A stretch of DNA of 36,159 bases from Rhodospirillales bacterium (GTDB lineage: Bacteria > Pseudomonadota > Alphaproteobacteria > Rhodospirillales > JASLQF01): contig JASLQF010000059.1 in assembly GCA_030744625.1 (NCBI GenBank), positions 1 through 36,159 of the forward strand. Direction: 5' to 3'. Positions 1 through 8,935 of this stretch are shown in pieces (positions within the stretch are counted from its first letter, which is position 1; the number at the start of each line of letters is the position of its first letter). The notes under the pieces were generated by a model that worked only from the letters and a program-made list of their open reading frames with translations, had not been told where the DNA came from and did not search any database. Both the position numbers and the translations under genes were made by a program.

Positions 1-38
1 GCCGAATCAAAATCTTCACGAAGTGGGACAGGTGTCAT
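1..38 (-). CDS. 5' end of probable IS630-type transposase (partial)
   Basis: Only the first 12 codons and part of a 13th are inside the window, reading leftward and beginning MTPVPLREDFD. This N-terminus resembles the 'PLREDFDA' opening of IS630-family transposases whose helix-turn-helix domain follows directly. An AGG-rich Shine-Dalgarno (GGAGG) sits six bases before the ATG, which supports a real start. If correct, the element body lies left of the window and its end lies within roughly positions 39-150. The identification comes from recall of the family N-terminus on very few residues, so it is tentative. Confidence 0.45.
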   Translation of the reverse strand, partial: MTPVPLREDFDS

Positions 39-151
39 CGTAGGCCTCCAAGATACCGAATCTTGGGGCCAAGGGAATCACACAACACCAGATATGGGAA
101 TCCCTTAACTGCGAGTCACATTCAATGTCGGCTGGTATTACGTCATAGAGC

Positions 152-1189
152 ATGCGGATTCTGTTCGCCACAGGACATTCCTATCCGCCGGACAAGGTCT
201 CGGGTGGAGCACAGTCGACCCACGACCTAATCGTCGAATTGGCGGCCAAAGGCAACGCCACCGCGGTGCTGTGCGCCCGCGACCCCAAGGATGCGCGTGA
301 CGATGGCGTCGTGCGGGGGGAATACGGAGGTTACCCTGTATTTCGGGCGCCGCATCCGCATGTCGCGATTCCTGGCGTCATCAAGGAATTCCAGCCGGAC
401 GTGGCCGTCGTGTCGGTTGGTTTGATCCATCCCATCGTCGTCGTACTCCTGCGTGAACGAATTCCGACGGTCGTCTATTTCCGAGATGTTGAAATCCGCG
501 ACTACGGCGGACTTTTCGCACCCGGCCCCAGGATGTTGTACTTGGCCAATGCCCGGTTTGTTGCCGAGCGCATGAAGACCATGCTTGGCCTGGATTGCCA
601 TTACGTGCCCTCGGTCATCGACGTCGATCGATACGCGACGGAAACAAGCAGAGAGCGGGCTCTATTCATTGGATACCACCCGTACAAAGGAATCGAGATC
701 GCGTTCCAGCTGGCCGAGCATCGGCCCGGTATTCCGTTCTCTTTCGTCGAATCGTGGCCCATCGCCGACGCCTGGCGAACGTATTACAGGGCGCGCGCAA
801 ATCAGGCCGGAAACATCGAATGCAGCCGTCCTGTCGATGACATTCGGCGCTTATATTCCGAGGCGCGGGTGTCGTTGGTTCCGAGCGTTTGGGAGGAAGC
901 TTCAGGGAGGGTCGTCACCGAGGCACAGGTCAGTGGCATCCCCGTGCTTGCCAGCAATCGGGGCGGGCTGCCTGAGTCCGTGGGACCGGGAGGCCTGGTC
1001 GTCGACCTCGACGCGCCTCTCGACGACTGGCTGGCGGCCCTCGATCTCATGTGGGAAGACGAGGAAGAATACGCCCGGCTGTGCGAAGCCGCGCGTCTCC
1101 ACGCTCGGCGCCCGGAAATCGCACCCGGCAAAGTGGCGGAGACGTTTCTCGAGATCGTCGGGGACTTCCTCACGGCATGGCGGAAATGA
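152..1189 (+). CDS. GT4-family glycosyltransferase
   Basis: A 345-residue GT-B fold glycosyltransferase that probably transfers a sugar from a nucleotide-sugar donor to a cell-surface glycan or lipid on the cytoplasmic side. The N-terminal Rossmann half starts MRILFATG and has a GG motif near residues 18-19. The C-terminal half has the E-x7-E donor-binding motif (E249, E257) followed by GIPVLASNRGGLPE, which is characteristic of Glycos_transf_1 domains. There is no signal peptide or membrane segment. It lies between a probable IS630 transposase start and a convergent sulfotransferase gene, so it may be mobile cargo for decorating polysaccharide. Acceptor and sugar cannot be inferred. The ATG at 152 has only a weak ribosome site. 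Confidence 0.85.
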   Translation: MRILFATGHSYPPDKVSGGAQSTHDLIVELAAKGNATAVLCARDPKDARDDGVVRGEYGGYPVFRAPHPHVAIPGVIKEFQPDVAVVSVGLIHPIVVVLLRERIPTVVYFRDVEIRDYGGLFAPGPRMLYLANARFVAERMKTMLGLDCHYVPSVIDVDRYATETSRERALFIGYHPYKGIEIAFQLAEHRPGIPFSFVESWPIADAWRTYYRARANQAGNIECSRPVDDIRRLYSEARVSLVPSVWEEASGRVVTEAQVSGIPVLASNRGGLPESVGPGGLVVDLDAPLDDWLAALDLMWEDEEEYARLCEAARLHARRPEIAPGKVAETFLEIVGDFLTAWRK

Positions 1190-1290
1190 TCGTTCAAGCG
1201 GACGCCGGCAACGTGGAGCGCGCCTTCCGGGAACGCCCTTGGCCCACACGCCAACAACCGCCGCGTTCGGTTCGAGATCAGGCGTTCGGG

Positions 1291-2133
1291 TCAACTCGAT
1301 CCGTCAGCTGTGGCCCGTTGGTTCCGATCCTCGGCAGTTCGCGCGACCGACTCTTCCAGTAGAGCCGCAGGCATGCCGAGCTTGGCTGCCGCGTCCTCGA
1401 CGGTTCCAAAGTGCGAAACCACACGGTCAACGATCTCGTCGTTGTATCCGCCGTCGTCCCAGTCGAGCTGGCCGTCCGCACCTCGATGCCGTTTGCCACC
1501 GCCGCGCGACAGACTTTCGAGGTAGTCTGGATATATTCCCGTCACCTGGGCCGTCCGCTGGACGTCACCGAAAACGTCGAGCAGGCGAACGAGAAACTGC
1601 TCGGTGGCCGACGTCCTGTTGGCCCATGGGAAACCGACATCCGGAACCGGTTTCCCGAGGAATTCGCAGATCGGCTCCCAGGCCGGCGGTTTTCCGCAAA
1701 TATCGACGACAAGGAGGTCGTCAGGGCGATCAGAGAAATAGTCGCGGACACGAACATCAAGGCGTTCGTAGGCTTGAATGAAAAGTTCCCGATCGTAACC
1801 CATCGCACCCAGGAGGATTTTTCGAACCTTGCCTACGAATGGATTGGTTACGCCCTGCTGTTTGAGATAGTGGCGCTGGCATGATTCCAGCCACTCCTCG
1901 AGGTCGCGGACGGTATAGATGAACCTGCTGCCCGGATACAACGCGTCGAGCTTCTCGAAAATGATGGTGACCGGAGCGTCGGTGGCGGCGTCGTGGGCCT
2001 CTATTTGGCGCATGTTCGTCGGATAGTGGATTGCCGAATATCCGAGATATTGGAGGGCCACGGTCAGGCTGTAGGTGCCCGTCTTGCCGTGGCCAATGCC
2101 GAATACCTTGGAAAGGGCCTGGGTCTGCTTCAC
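1291..2133 (-). CDS. Sulfotransferase family protein (Sulfotransfer_4-like)
   Basis: A 280-residue protein likely to transfer sulfate from PAPS to a hydroxyl on a glycan, lipid or small molecule. GHGKTGTYSL (residues 14-23) is the loop that binds the 5'-phosphosulfate; TVRDLEEWLES (74-84) fits the 3'-phosphate-binding region; WEPICEFLG with a following PDVGFPWAN (152-172) is the conserved C-terminal signature of the Sulfotransfer_4 family. About 108 residues follow that signature (173-280), including a Gly/Arg/Asp-rich stretch near 215-230. That is longer than usual for the family. The gene converges on the glycosyltransferase at a 101-bp gap, and the two may act on the same surface polymer. 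The substrate is unknown. Confidence 0.8.
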   Translation of the reverse strand: MKQTQALSKVFGIGHGKTGTYSLTVALQYLGYSAIHYPTNMRQIEAHDAATDAPVTIIFEKLDALYPGSRFIYTVRDLEEWLESCQRHYLKQQGVTNPFVGKVRKILLGAMGYDRELFIQAYERLDVRVRDYFSDRPDDLLVVDICGKPPAWEPICEFLGKPVPDVGFPWANRTSATEQFLVRLLDVFGDVQRTAQVTGIYPDYLESLSRGGGKRHRGADGQLDWDDGGYNDEIVDRVVSHFGTVEDAAAKLGMPAALLEESVARTAEDRNQRATADGSS

Positions 2134-2259
2134 ACGATCCTCGCGACCACGATCAAGAGACGAATAGGGTGGTTCTCATCCGATTATATGAAACAAGCCA
2201 TGCCCGCAATGGGTCATCAGCGAACCTGCCGAGAATCTTGATTGCTCAGCCCGCCTCGC

Positions 2260-3108
2260 CTACTCGCCGACTGGCGAGGGCCCGACCAGCAGGCCGGGGT
2301 CGACGTGGGTGGCGAACCATGTCACGCCCCAGTGCAGGTGCGCCCCGGTGACGCGGCCGGTGGCCCCGACGAGGCCGATAGGGGCGCCCTTGGCAACGGG
2401 CTGGCCCTCCTTGACCAGAATGCCGCTCATGTGCGCGTAGACCGAGGTCAGGCCGTGGCCGTGGTCGATCATCACGGTCTGGCCGGTCAGGAACATGTCG
2501 GGGCGCGCCAGGGCGACGATACCGGCGGCGGCGGCCATCACCGGCGTGCCCCGGGACGCCGTGATGTCGAGCCCGTTGTGGGGGCGGCGCGGCACGCCGT
2601 TGAGGATGCGCCGGCTGCCAAAGACCCCGCTGAGGCGGCCTTCGACGGGCCACGCGAACCCGGACGCGAAGTGGGCCCCGGCGCTGTCGCCGGCGCGCAC
2701 GCCGGCGATGGCCGCGTTGTCGGCCTTGATACGGCGCAGCTCCGCCGCCCCCGGCGTCACCTGGCGTCGGGGCAAGCCGTCGATGCGCTGGACCTGGTAG
2801 GTACGGCGCGCGATCTCCAGGGTGCGCGTCGTCGTGGCGCCGCCTGCATGCTTCACGCGCACCGTGAGGCGCGGCGGCGCGTCGCGGCCCAGGCCGATGA
2901 GAAAGAGGCCGTCAGCCGAGACCCGCAAATCCCGCGATGCCCGCCCATCGACGGCGACGGCGACGGCGGCGCCCGGCTCGGTGTGCCCGATCACCAGACC
3001 GCCCTGCACGAGGGGACCGTCGAGGCGCAGTGTCTCGGCGGCCGTCGGAGCGACGAAAACCAGCAACAAGGACAGCCCGAGCGCCGCCCAGCCGGGCAAC
3101 ACCGTCAC
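2260..3108 (-). CDS. Secreted M23-family (LytM) metallopeptidase
   Basis: A 282-residue zinc peptidase predicted to cut peptidoglycan cross-bridges in the periplasm, or to activate amidases. An N-terminal signal peptide (residues 1-24, cleavage near TAA-E) is followed by a beta-rich domain (25-105), a linker and the LytM domain (about 150-275). The zinc site is complete: HNGLD gives H177 and D181, and HLHWG gives H257 and H259. The start is GTG at 3108, overlapping the xseA stop by four bases (GTGA), so translation is probably coupled to xseA. An xseA-M23 pair is common in Alphaproteobacteria. The catalytic residues suggest an active enzyme rather than a degenerate EnvC/NlpD-type activator. 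Confidence 0.9.
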   Translation of the reverse strand: MTVLPGWAALGLSLLLVFVAPTAAETLRLDGPLVQGGLVIGHTEPGAAVAVAVDGRASRDLRVSADGLFLIGLGRDAPPRLTVRVKHAGGATTTRTLEIARRTYQVQRIDGLPRRQVTPGAAELRRIKADNAAIAGVRAGDSAGAHFASGFAWPVEGRLSGVFGSRRILNGVPRRPHNGLDITASRGTPVMAAAAGIVALARPDMFLTGQTVMIDHGHGLTSVYAHMSGILVKEGQPVAKGAPIGLVGATGRVTGAHLHWGVTWFATHVDPGLLVGPSPVGE

Positions 3109-4562
3109 AGGAGCCGGCCCTGGCGCGTGTCCTTGGCGGGCCGGCGGCGGCGGGCCGGCGGCGTACGCTTCCCGGCCGGGCCGCGCCCGCCCTCCGTGGA
3201 GGTGACACCGGTGACCGTGGCCGCCGCCTCGCCGTCGTGGAAGCGCATGCCGATACCCATGCCCGGAGCCACCGCCTCGACGCTGGTCACGGGAGCGCCC
3301 GCCTCGTCGCTGATGAGCGCGAAGCCGCGCTCGAGCACGCGGGCATGGGAGTAGCTTTGCAACAGGTCAGAGGCATGATCGAGGCGCCGCGTCTGCTCGG
3401 CGAGGCGGCGCTTCATGGCGGATTGCAGGGCTTGCGCCTCGCGTTCCAGATCCTTGCCGGCGTGGACGATCATTTGACGGGGGCTGGCCAGCCGGGCGGC
3501 GAGCTGGGCGAGGCGGGCGCCGCGCGCCTCGATGCCGACGCGGCCGGCATTGATCAACCTTTCGGACCAGTCGTCGACCCTGTGGGCCGCCTCCTCGACC
3601 ATGCGCCCGGGATGGGGCAGGCCGCGCCCCAGTCCCTCGACCTGGGTGCGGCGCTCGGCAAGCATGCGGTTGACGGCGGCGGCCATGCGCCCGGCGTCGT
3701 CCATGACCTGGGCGAGAAGCTCGATGCGCACCGGCACCGCCATCTCGGCGGCGGCGCTCGGCGTCGGCGCCCGCACGTCGGCGGCGAAATCGATGAGCGT
3801 GGTGTCGGTCTCGTGCCCCACCGCCGAGATCAGGGGGATGCGGCTTTCGGCGGCGGCGCGCACGACGATCTCCTCGTTGAAGGCCCACAGGTCCTCGACG
3901 CTGCCACCGCCGCGCGCCACGATGAGGACGTCGGGCCGGGGCACGGCGGCACGACGCCCGAGGCCATTTAAGCCGGCGATGGCGGCGGCGACCCGGGGGG
4001 CCGCGTCCTCGCCCTGCACCGGCACCGGCCACACCAGCACGCGGCGCGGGAAGCGGTCGCCAAGGCGGTGCAGGATGTCGCGGATGACGGCGCCGGTGGG
4101 CGAGGTGACGACGCCGATGACGTCGGGCAGGAAGGGCAGCGGCCTCTTGCGCTCGGCGTCGAACAGGCCCTCGGCGGCGAGGTTCTTGCGGCGGTCCTCG
4201 AGGAGCTTGAGGAGCGCGCCCTCGCCGGCCAGCTCCACGCTCTCAACCACGATCTGGTACTTGGAGCGCGCCGCGTACGTGGTGACGCGCCCCGTGGCCA
4301 CCACCTCCATGCCGTCCTCGGGGGCCAGCCCCAGGCGCGCCGCGGCGCCGCGCCAGCACACCGCTTCCAGGACCGCGTCCTCGTCCTTCAGCGAAAAGTA
4401 AAGGTGGCCCGAGGCGGCGCGTTTGAAGCCGGATACCTCGCCGCGCACCCGGACGCGGCCGAAGGTGTCCTCGAGGGCGCGCTTCAGCGCCTGGGAGATT
4501 TCGCCGACCGAGAACACCGGCATATTGTGCTCGACGGCGACAGCGGGCGGGTTTTCGCTCAT
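3105..4562 (-). CDS. xseA: Exodeoxyribonuclease VII large subunit
   Basis: A 485-residue large subunit of exonuclease VII, which with XseB degrades single-stranded DNA to oligonucleotides in the cytoplasm. The N-terminal OB-fold covers about residues 15-110 ([12 protein letters not shown], then [20 protein letters not shown]). The catalytic core carries [13 protein letters not shown] and the conserved [16 protein letters not shown] near residues 215-235, then a coiled-coil region. The tail is basic and Pro/Arg-rich. The ATG at 4562 begins MSENPP; an internal Met 14 directly before VFSVGEI is an alternative. It is divergent from purD with only 62 bp between start codons, so the two share a promoter region. 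No xseB was seen in the window. Confidence 0.96.
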   Translation of the reverse strand: MSENPPAVAVEHNMPVFSVGEISQALKRALEDTFGRVRVRGEVSGFKRAASGHLYFSLKDEDAVLEAVCWRGAAARLGLAPEDGMEVVATGRVTTYAARSKYQIVVESVELAGEGALLKLLEDRRKNLAAEGLFDAERKRPLPFLPDVIGVVTSPTGAVIRDILHRLGDRFPRRVLVWPVPVQGEDAAPRVAAAIAGLNGLGRRAAVPRPDVLIVARGGGSVEDLWAFNEEIVVRAAAESRIPLISAVGHETDTTLIDFAADVRAPTPSAAAEMAVPVRIELLAQVMDDAGRMAAAVNRMLAERRTQVEGLGRGLPHPGRMVEEAAHRVDDWSERLINAGRVGIEARGARLAQLAARLASPRQMIVHAGKDLEREAQALQSAMKRRLAEQTRRLDHASDLLQSYSHARVLERGFALISDEAGAPVTSVEAVAPGMGIGMRFHDGEAAATVTGVTSTEGGRGPAGKRTPPARRRRPAKDTRQGRLL

Positions 4563-4624
4563 CGCGGCCAGTATTTATGATAGAACGCGGAGCGGCAAGG
4601 GACGCACGCAACGGAGCACGGCTC

Positions 4625-5896
4625 ATGAAGGTTCTAGTGGTCGGATCGGGGGGGCGCGAGCACGCCTTGTGCTGGGCCATCGCCGCCTCGCCACTGTGCC
4701 AAGAACTCCTGTGCGCGCCCGGCAACGCCGGCATCGCGCAAGTGGCTACCTGCGCGGGCGTGGCGGCGGACGACGTGGGAGGGCTCGTCGAACTGGCCGT
4801 CAAGGAGGGCGTCGACTTCGTCGTCGTCGGTCCCGAGGTGGCCCTTGTCGCCGGCCTCGTCGACCGCTTGGGGGACAAGGGGATCACCGCCTTCGGGCCG
4901 TCCGCCGAGGCCGCCGAACTGGAAGGCTCCAAGGGGTTCATGAAGGACCTGTGCGCGCGCTTCGATATCCCCACCGCCGCCTACGCGTGCTTCGACGAAC
5001 CCGACGCCGCCAAGGCGTACATCCATGCCCGCGGCGCCCCCATCGTGGTCAAGGCCGACGGCCTCGCCGCCGGCAAGGGCGTCGTGCTGTGCCGCAACGA
5101 AAACGAGGCCCACGCCGCCGTCGACCACATCATGAGCGAGCGCGCCTTCGGCGCCGCCGGCGACGCGCTGGTGGTTGAAGAGTTCCTGGAGGGTGAGGAG
5201 GCCAGCTTCTTCGCCCTCGTCGACGGCACGCGGGCGCTGCCCCTGGCCTCGGCCCAGGACCACAAGGCGGCCTTCGACGGCGACACCGGACCCAACACCG
5301 GCGGCATGGGCGCCTATTCGCCGGCACCGGTGATCACCGACGAGATGGCCGACACCGTCATGGAGCGCATCGTGACGCCGACCATCGAAGGCATGGCGGC
5401 CCTGGGCCGCCCCTACAGGGGCGTCCTCTACGCCGGCCTTATGATCAACGCCGACGGCCCCAAGGTGCTGGAATACAACGTGCGCTTCGGAGACCCCGAG
5501 TGCCAGCCCCTGATGCTGCGCCTCAAGTCGGACCTGCTCGAGGTGCTCGTCGCCTGCGCCGAGGGGCGGCTCGACGAGGCCGCCGTCGAATGGCACGCCG
5601 ACACCGCGCTCACCGTGGTCATGGCTGCCAAGGGCTATCCCGGGCCTTATGAGAAGGGCACCGAGATCAAGGGGCTGGACGCGCTGGCCGGGCGCGACGA
5701 CGTGGTCGTCTTCCACGCCGGCACCATGGCCGACGGCGGGCGCACCCTCGCCAACGGCGGGCGCGTGCTCGGCGTCACGGCGCGGGGCGCCACCGTCGCC
5801 GCCGCCCAGGAGCGCGCCTACGAGGCCATCGACCGCATCGAGTGGCCGGACGGCTTCTGCCGCCGCGACATCGGCTGGCGCGCCATCGGGCGCTAG
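4625..5896 (+). CDS. purD: Phosphoribosylamine-glycine ligase (GAR synthetase)
   Basis: A 423-residue ATP-grasp enzyme catalysing the second step of de novo purine synthesis: phosphoribosylamine + glycine + ATP to [18 protein letters not shown] at the N-terminus is the family signature; the ATP-grasp domain contains [26 protein letters not shown] and [10 protein letters not shown] provide the substrate and metal site. The length is normal for the family. The chosen ATG at 4625 gives the canonical N-terminus and has a GGAG eight bases upstream; an in-frame ATG at 4577 would add 16 residues without similarity. A GC-rich hairpin follows the stop. Confidence 0.98.
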   Translation: MKVLVVGSGGREHALCWAIAASPLCQELLCAPGNAGIAQVATCAGVAADDVGGLVELAVKEGVDFVVVGPEVALVAGLVDRLGDKGITAFGPSAEAAELEGSKGFMKDLCARFDIPTAAYACFDEPDAAKAYIHARGAPIVVKADGLAAGKGVVLCRNENEAHAAVDHIMSERAFGAAGDALVVEEFLEGEEASFFALVDGTRALPLASAQDHKAAFDGDTGPNTGGMGAYSPAPVITDEMADTVMERIVTPTIEGMAALGRPYRGVLYAGLMINADGPKVLEYNVRFGDPECQPLMLRLKSDLLEVLVACAEGRLDEAAVEWHADTALTVVMAAKGYPGPYEKGTEIKGLDALAGRDDVVVFHAGTMADGGRTLANGGRVLGVTARGATVAAAQERAYEAIDRIEWPDGFCRRDIGWRAIGR

Positions 5897-5904
5897 CCGC
5901 CTTT

Positions 5905-5932
5905 GCGCGGCGGGCGCGCCGCGCCTATATTT
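5905..5932 (+). terminator. Candidate terminator after purD
   Basis: An 8-bp perfect stem (GCGCGGCG / CGCCGCGC at 5905-5912 and 5917-5924) with a 4-base loop is followed by a short T-rich stretch ending TATATTTT. It sits nine bases after the purD stop. The T-run is interrupted, so termination may be partial and the downstream DUF1244 gene could receive read-through. Confidence 0.45.
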
Positions 5933-5970
5933 TCGGCAAGCATAAAAACCAAAATACGGAGGGGAGACCC

Positions 5971-6288
5971 ATGGACGACAAGACCAGGACCGAGCTCGAG
6001 GCCGCCGCCTTCCGGGGGCTGCGCGACCACCTGCGCCGGCGCACCGACGTGCAGAACATCGATCTGATGAACCTCTCGGGCTTCTGCCGCAACTGCCTGT
6101 CCAAGTGGTACGTGGCGGCCGCCGAGGAGCGCGGCATCGACATCTCCTACGACGAGTCCCGCGAGATCGTCTATGGCATGTCGTATGGCGAGTGGAAGGA
6201 AAAACACCAGACCGAGGCCTCGGACGAGCAGAAGCGGCTCTACGAGGAAACCAAGCCCCTGCACGCCAAGATCGCCGGCCACGATTGA
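5971..6288 (+). CDS. DUF1244 family protein
   Basis: A 105-residue cytoplasmic protein matching the DUF1244 family, which is common in Proteobacteria and has no established function. Family hallmarks are FCRNCLSKWY (residues 38-47, with C39 and C42) and IVYGMSYGEWKEKHQ (66-80). The CxxC pair could bind metal or be redox active, but nothing in the sequence decides that. The ATG at 5971 has a strong GGAGGGG about seven bases upstream and gives the expected family length; longer in-frame starts run back into purD. It is convergent with tadA across 15 bp. Confidence 0.9.
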   Translation: MDDKTRTELEAAAFRGLRDHLRRRTDVQNIDLMNLSGFCRNCLSKWYVAAAEERGIDISYDESREIVYGMSYGEWKEKHQTEASDEQKRLYEETKPLHAKIAGHD

Positions 6289-6303
6289 GGGGCCGGGCCC
6301 CTC
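6287..6303. terminator. Hairpin between convergent DUF1244 and tadA genes
   Basis: A perfect 7-bp inverted repeat (GAGGGGC / GCCCCTC) with a CGG loop spans from the DUF1244 stop codon to the base before the tadA stop. It could slow or end transcription in either direction, but neither side has a T-run, so an intrinsic terminator is only possible. Confidence 0.35.
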
Positions 6304-6774
6304 CTACCGCCTTTCCCCAAAAAACTCCTTGAGAAGCTCGGCCGCTTCCGTCTCGGCGACGCCGCCCACCACTTGCGGCTTGTGGTGGCAGGTGGCCTGC
6401 TCGAAGACCCGCGCCCCGTGCTCGACGCCGCCCGACTTGGGGTCGTAGGCGGCGAAATAAAGGCGCCGCAGGCGGGCCAGGGAAACGGCGCCGGCGCACA
6501 TGGCGCAGGGCTCCAGGGTGACGTAGAGGTCGCACCCGGGAAGGCGCGGCGCGCCCAGTTTGGCGGCGGCCTCGCGCAGCACAACCATCTCGGCGTGGGC
6601 GGTGGGATCGGCCAGTTCTTGCGTGCGGTTGCCGGCCGCCGCCACCACCTCGCCGGTGGCGCCGTCGACGAGCACGGCGCCGACCGGCACCTCGCCCCGC
6701 GCCGCCGCGGCGCGCGCCTCCTCCAGCGCCTGTACCATCGGGGCCTGTTCCATCGGGGAATCGTCCGTGCTCAT
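6304..6774 (-). CDS. tadA: tRNA-specific adenosine deaminase
   Basis: A 156-residue zinc deaminase that converts A34 to inosine in tRNA-Arg(ACG), allowing wobble decoding. The active site is complete: HAE at residues 60-62 (H60 zinc ligand, E62 proton shuttle) and PCAMC at 89-93 (C90 and C93 zinc ligands). The family motif AGAVSLARL follows. The ATG at 6774 (MSTDDSPMEQ) gives the usual length, with an AAGG just upstream; an in-frame ATG at 6861 would overlap the divergent amidotransferase gene. Related cytidine or guanine deaminases share the fold, but the length and the PCAMCAGA context favour TadA. Confidence 0.93.
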   Translation of the reverse strand: MSTDDSPMEQAPMVQALEEARAAAARGEVPVGAVLVDGATGEVVAAAGNRTQELADPTAHAEMVVLREAAAKLGAPRLPGCDLYVTLEPCAMCAGAVSLARLRRLYFAAYDPKSGGVEHGARVFEQATCHHKPQVVGGVAETEAAELLKEFFGERR

Positions 6775-6854
6775 GGGCCAAACCTTGCGGGTGGCGGGCG
6801 GTGCCGTCAAGGGAGCCGCTTGCCGGGTCGCTTCACGCCACCTAGAGTGCGGCC

Positions 6855-7574
6855 ATGACACGGCCCCTCATCGGCATCACGCTCGATTCGGAGGAGCCCG
6901 GCCCTTACTCGGCGTTTCCGTGGCTGGCGGTGCGCCAGAACTACGCCGGCGCCATCACGCGCGCCGGCGGCCTGCCGGTGGCGCTGCCCCACGAGACCGG
7001 CCTCGCCGACGATTACCTCGACGCCATCGACGCCCTGGTGGTGACCGGCGGCGATTTCGACGTCGACCCTTCGCTGTTCGGCGCCGCCGAGCGCCACCAG
7101 ACGGTCAAGACCAAGGCCGGGCGCACCGCCTTCGAGCTGGCCATCACGCAAGGCGCCATGGACCGCGACTTGCCGGTGCTGGGCATTTGCGGCGGCCAGC
7201 AGCTTTTGCACGTGGCGCTCGGCGGCACGCTGATCCAGCACATCCCGGACGCGGTGCCCGAAGCCCTGGCCCACGAGCAGCCCAACCCCCGCGACGAGGC
7301 CGGCCACGAGGTGGAAATCGTCGCCGGCACGCGTTTGCACCGCATCGTCGGCACCGACCGCCTGGCCGTGAACAGCGCCCACCATCAGGCGGCGGCGGAC
7401 GAACCGGCCGGCGTCGTCGTCAACGCGCGCGCCCCGGACGGCGTCATCGAGGGCATCGAGGCGCCGGCTTACGGATTCTGCCTGGGCGTGCAGTGGCACC
7501 CGGAATTCGAGATCAGCGAGGGCGACGGGCGCCTCTTCGCCGCCTTCGTCGAGGCGGCCCGCGGCACCCCATGA
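6855..7574 (+). CDS. Class I glutamine amidotransferase-like hydrolase (peptidase C26, PuuD-like)
   Basis: A 239-residue gamma-glutamyl hydrolase of the peptidase C26 group, which splits gamma-glutamyl amide bonds, for example in gamma-glutamyl-GABA. The N-terminus PLIGIT is typical. The catalytic triad is visible: C112 in GICGGQQ, and H215 and E217 in QWHPEFE. VVTGGDFDVDP (62-72) is the conserved Gly-rich segment. No putrescine-utilisation genes are nearby, so the substrate is not certain. It is divergent from tadA (80 bp) and overlaps the downstream pseudouridine synthase start by four bases, so the two are probably coupled. Confidence 0.9.
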   Translation: MTRPLIGITLDSEEPGPYSAFPWLAVRQNYAGAITRAGGLPVALPHETGLADDYLDAIDALVVTGGDFDVDPSLFGAAERHQTVKTKAGRTAFELAITQGAMDRDLPVLGICGGQQLLHVALGGTLIQHIPDAVPEALAHEQPNPRDEAGHEVEIVAGTRLHRIVGTDRLAVNSAHHQAAADEPAGVVVNARAPDGVIEGIEAPAYGFCLGVQWHPEFEISEGDGRLFAAFVEAARGTP

Positions 7575-8320
7575 CCGCACCCCCCATGACCACACCCAAG
7601 GGCGAACGCATCGCCAAGGTCATGGCGCGCGCCGGGCTGTGCTCGCGGCGCCAGGCCGAACGCTGGATCGCTACGGGGCGCGTCGCCGTCAATGGACAGG
7701 TGCTGGACACCGCCGCCCTCAACGTGACGGCGGCCGATACCGTCACCGTCGATGGCAAGCCTCTGGCGGCGCCCGAGCGCTCGCGCCTGTGGCGCTACCA
7801 CAAGCCGCCGGGCCTGGTGACCACGCACAGCGACCCGGAGGGCCGCCCCACCGTGTTCGAGCGCCTGCCCGCCGACATGGGCCGCGTCATTTCGGTGGGC
7901 AGGCTCGACCTCAACTCCGAGGGGCTGCTCCTGCTCACCAACGACGGGGAGCTGGCGCGCCGCCTCGAGCTGCCCGACACCGGCTGGACGCGGCGCTACC
8001 GGGTGCGCGTCTTCGGCACCGTCAACGAGGACCGGCTGGCATCGTTGGCCAAGGGCGCCAAGGTCGGCGCCGTTTCCTACGGCCCCATCCGCGCCCAGCT
8101 CGACAGCCGCAAGGGCGCCAACGCCTGGCTCACGGTGTCGCTGAGCGAAGGCCGCAACCGCGAGGTGCGCCGCGTGCTCGAGCACTTGGGGCTCACCGTC
8201 AACCGGCTCATCCGCCTCGCCTACGGCCCCTTCCAGTTGGGGGGACTCAAGCGCGGCACCGTGGCGCCCATCCCCCGCAAGGTCATCGCCGAGCAGTTGG
8301 GAGGGGGGTTGGCGCTTTGA
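7571..8320 (+). CDS. RsuA/RluB/RluE-family rRNA pseudouridine synthase
   Basis: A 249-residue enzyme isomerising uridine to pseudouridine in ribosomal RNA, most like RluB (23S rRNA). An S4 RNA-binding domain (about residues 9-65; RIAKVMARAGLCSRRQAERW) precedes the catalytic domain, whose motif GRLDLNSEGLLLLTND holds the catalytic Asp 113. EGRNREVRRVLEHLGL is also conserved. The ATG at 7571 overlaps the preceding stop as ATGA, and its own stop overlaps the rsmD start as TTGA. Clustering with rsmD makes a small rRNA-modification operon. Distinguishing RluB from RsuA or RluE needs a phylogeny. Confidence 0.93.
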   Translation: MTAPPMTTPKGERIAKVMARAGLCSRRQAERWIATGRVAVNGQVLDTAALNVTAADTVTVDGKPLAAPERSRLWRYHKPPGLVTTHSDPEGRPTVFERLPADMGRVISVGRLDLNSEGLLLLTNDGELARRLELPDTGWTRRYRVRVFGTVNEDRLASLAKGAKVGAVSYGPIRAQLDSRKGANAWLTVSLSEGRNREVRRVLEHLGLTVNRLIRLAYGPFQLGGLKRGTVAPIPRKVIAEQLGGGLAL

Positions 8321-8880
8321 GGATCATCGCCGGCGCGCACCGGGGACGCCGCCTGCGGGCGCCGGCGGGGGGCGCGCGGCCGACGGCGGACCGGGCGCGC
8401 GAGGCCGTCTTCAACATCCTCGCCCACGGCGTGGCGGGGGCGGAGATCGACGGCGCCTCGGTGCTCGACGTCTTCGCCGGCAGCGGCGCGCTCGGCCTCG
8501 AGGCGCTGTCGCGAGGGGCAGCCCACGCCACCTTCATGGACGACGACGGCGCGGCCATGGCTTGCGTGCGCGCCAACGTAAAGGCCCTCGGCGCGGCGGC
8601 CGACGCCACCCTCCTCGACGCCGACGCCAGCCGGCCGCCGCCACCGCCCCTGGCCGCCCGGGCGCCGTGCGCCCTGGTCTTCCTGGACCCTCCATATGAA
8701 AGCGGCCTGGCGCCCGAGGCCCTGGCGGCGCTGGCCGCCAAGGGATGGATCGCCGGCGGCGCCGTCTGCGTCGCCGAGGTGGGGGCGCGCGAGGATTTCG
8801 CGGCTCCCGAGGGATTCGAGACCCTGAAGGAGCGCACGTACGGCGCGGCGCGAGTGGTGTTCCTGAGGCGTGCCGGCTGA
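8317..8880 (+). CDS. rsmD: 16S rRNA (guanine(966)-N(2))-methyltransferase
   Basis: A 187-residue SAM-dependent methyltransferase modifying G966 of 16S rRNA in the small subunit. The chosen start is TTG at 8317, which overlaps the previous stop as TTGA, has a G-rich ribosome site (GGGAGGGGGG) about eight bases upstream, and yields the family N-terminus MRIIAGAHRGRRL. Next come RPTADRAREAVFNIL (21-35), the SAM motif DVFAGSGALG (51-60) and the catalytic DPPY (124-127). All RsmD hallmarks are present. The codons upstream in the same frame are within the pseudouridine synthase gene. Confidence 0.94.
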   Translation: MRIIAGAHRGRRLRAPAGGARPTADRAREAVFNILAHGVAGAEIDGASVLDVFAGSGALGLEALSRGAAHATFMDDDGAAMACVRANVKALGAAADATLLDADASRPPPPPLAARAPCALVFLDPPYESGLAPEALAALAAKGWIAGGAVCVAEVGAREDFAAPEGFETLKERTYGAARVVFLRRAG

Positions 8881-8935
8881 GGACCAGCGCAACGCCCAGT
8901 TGGTTTTACACAGCGTATTGCCCATTCGGCACGGT

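Noticed and set aside
4634..6781. A 715-codon open frame on the minus strand opposite purD
   Set aside because: It is antisense to purD, DUF1244 and part of tadA, is made of Gly/Arg/Ala-rich low-complexity sequence, and has no recognisable motif; high GC content leaves such frames open.
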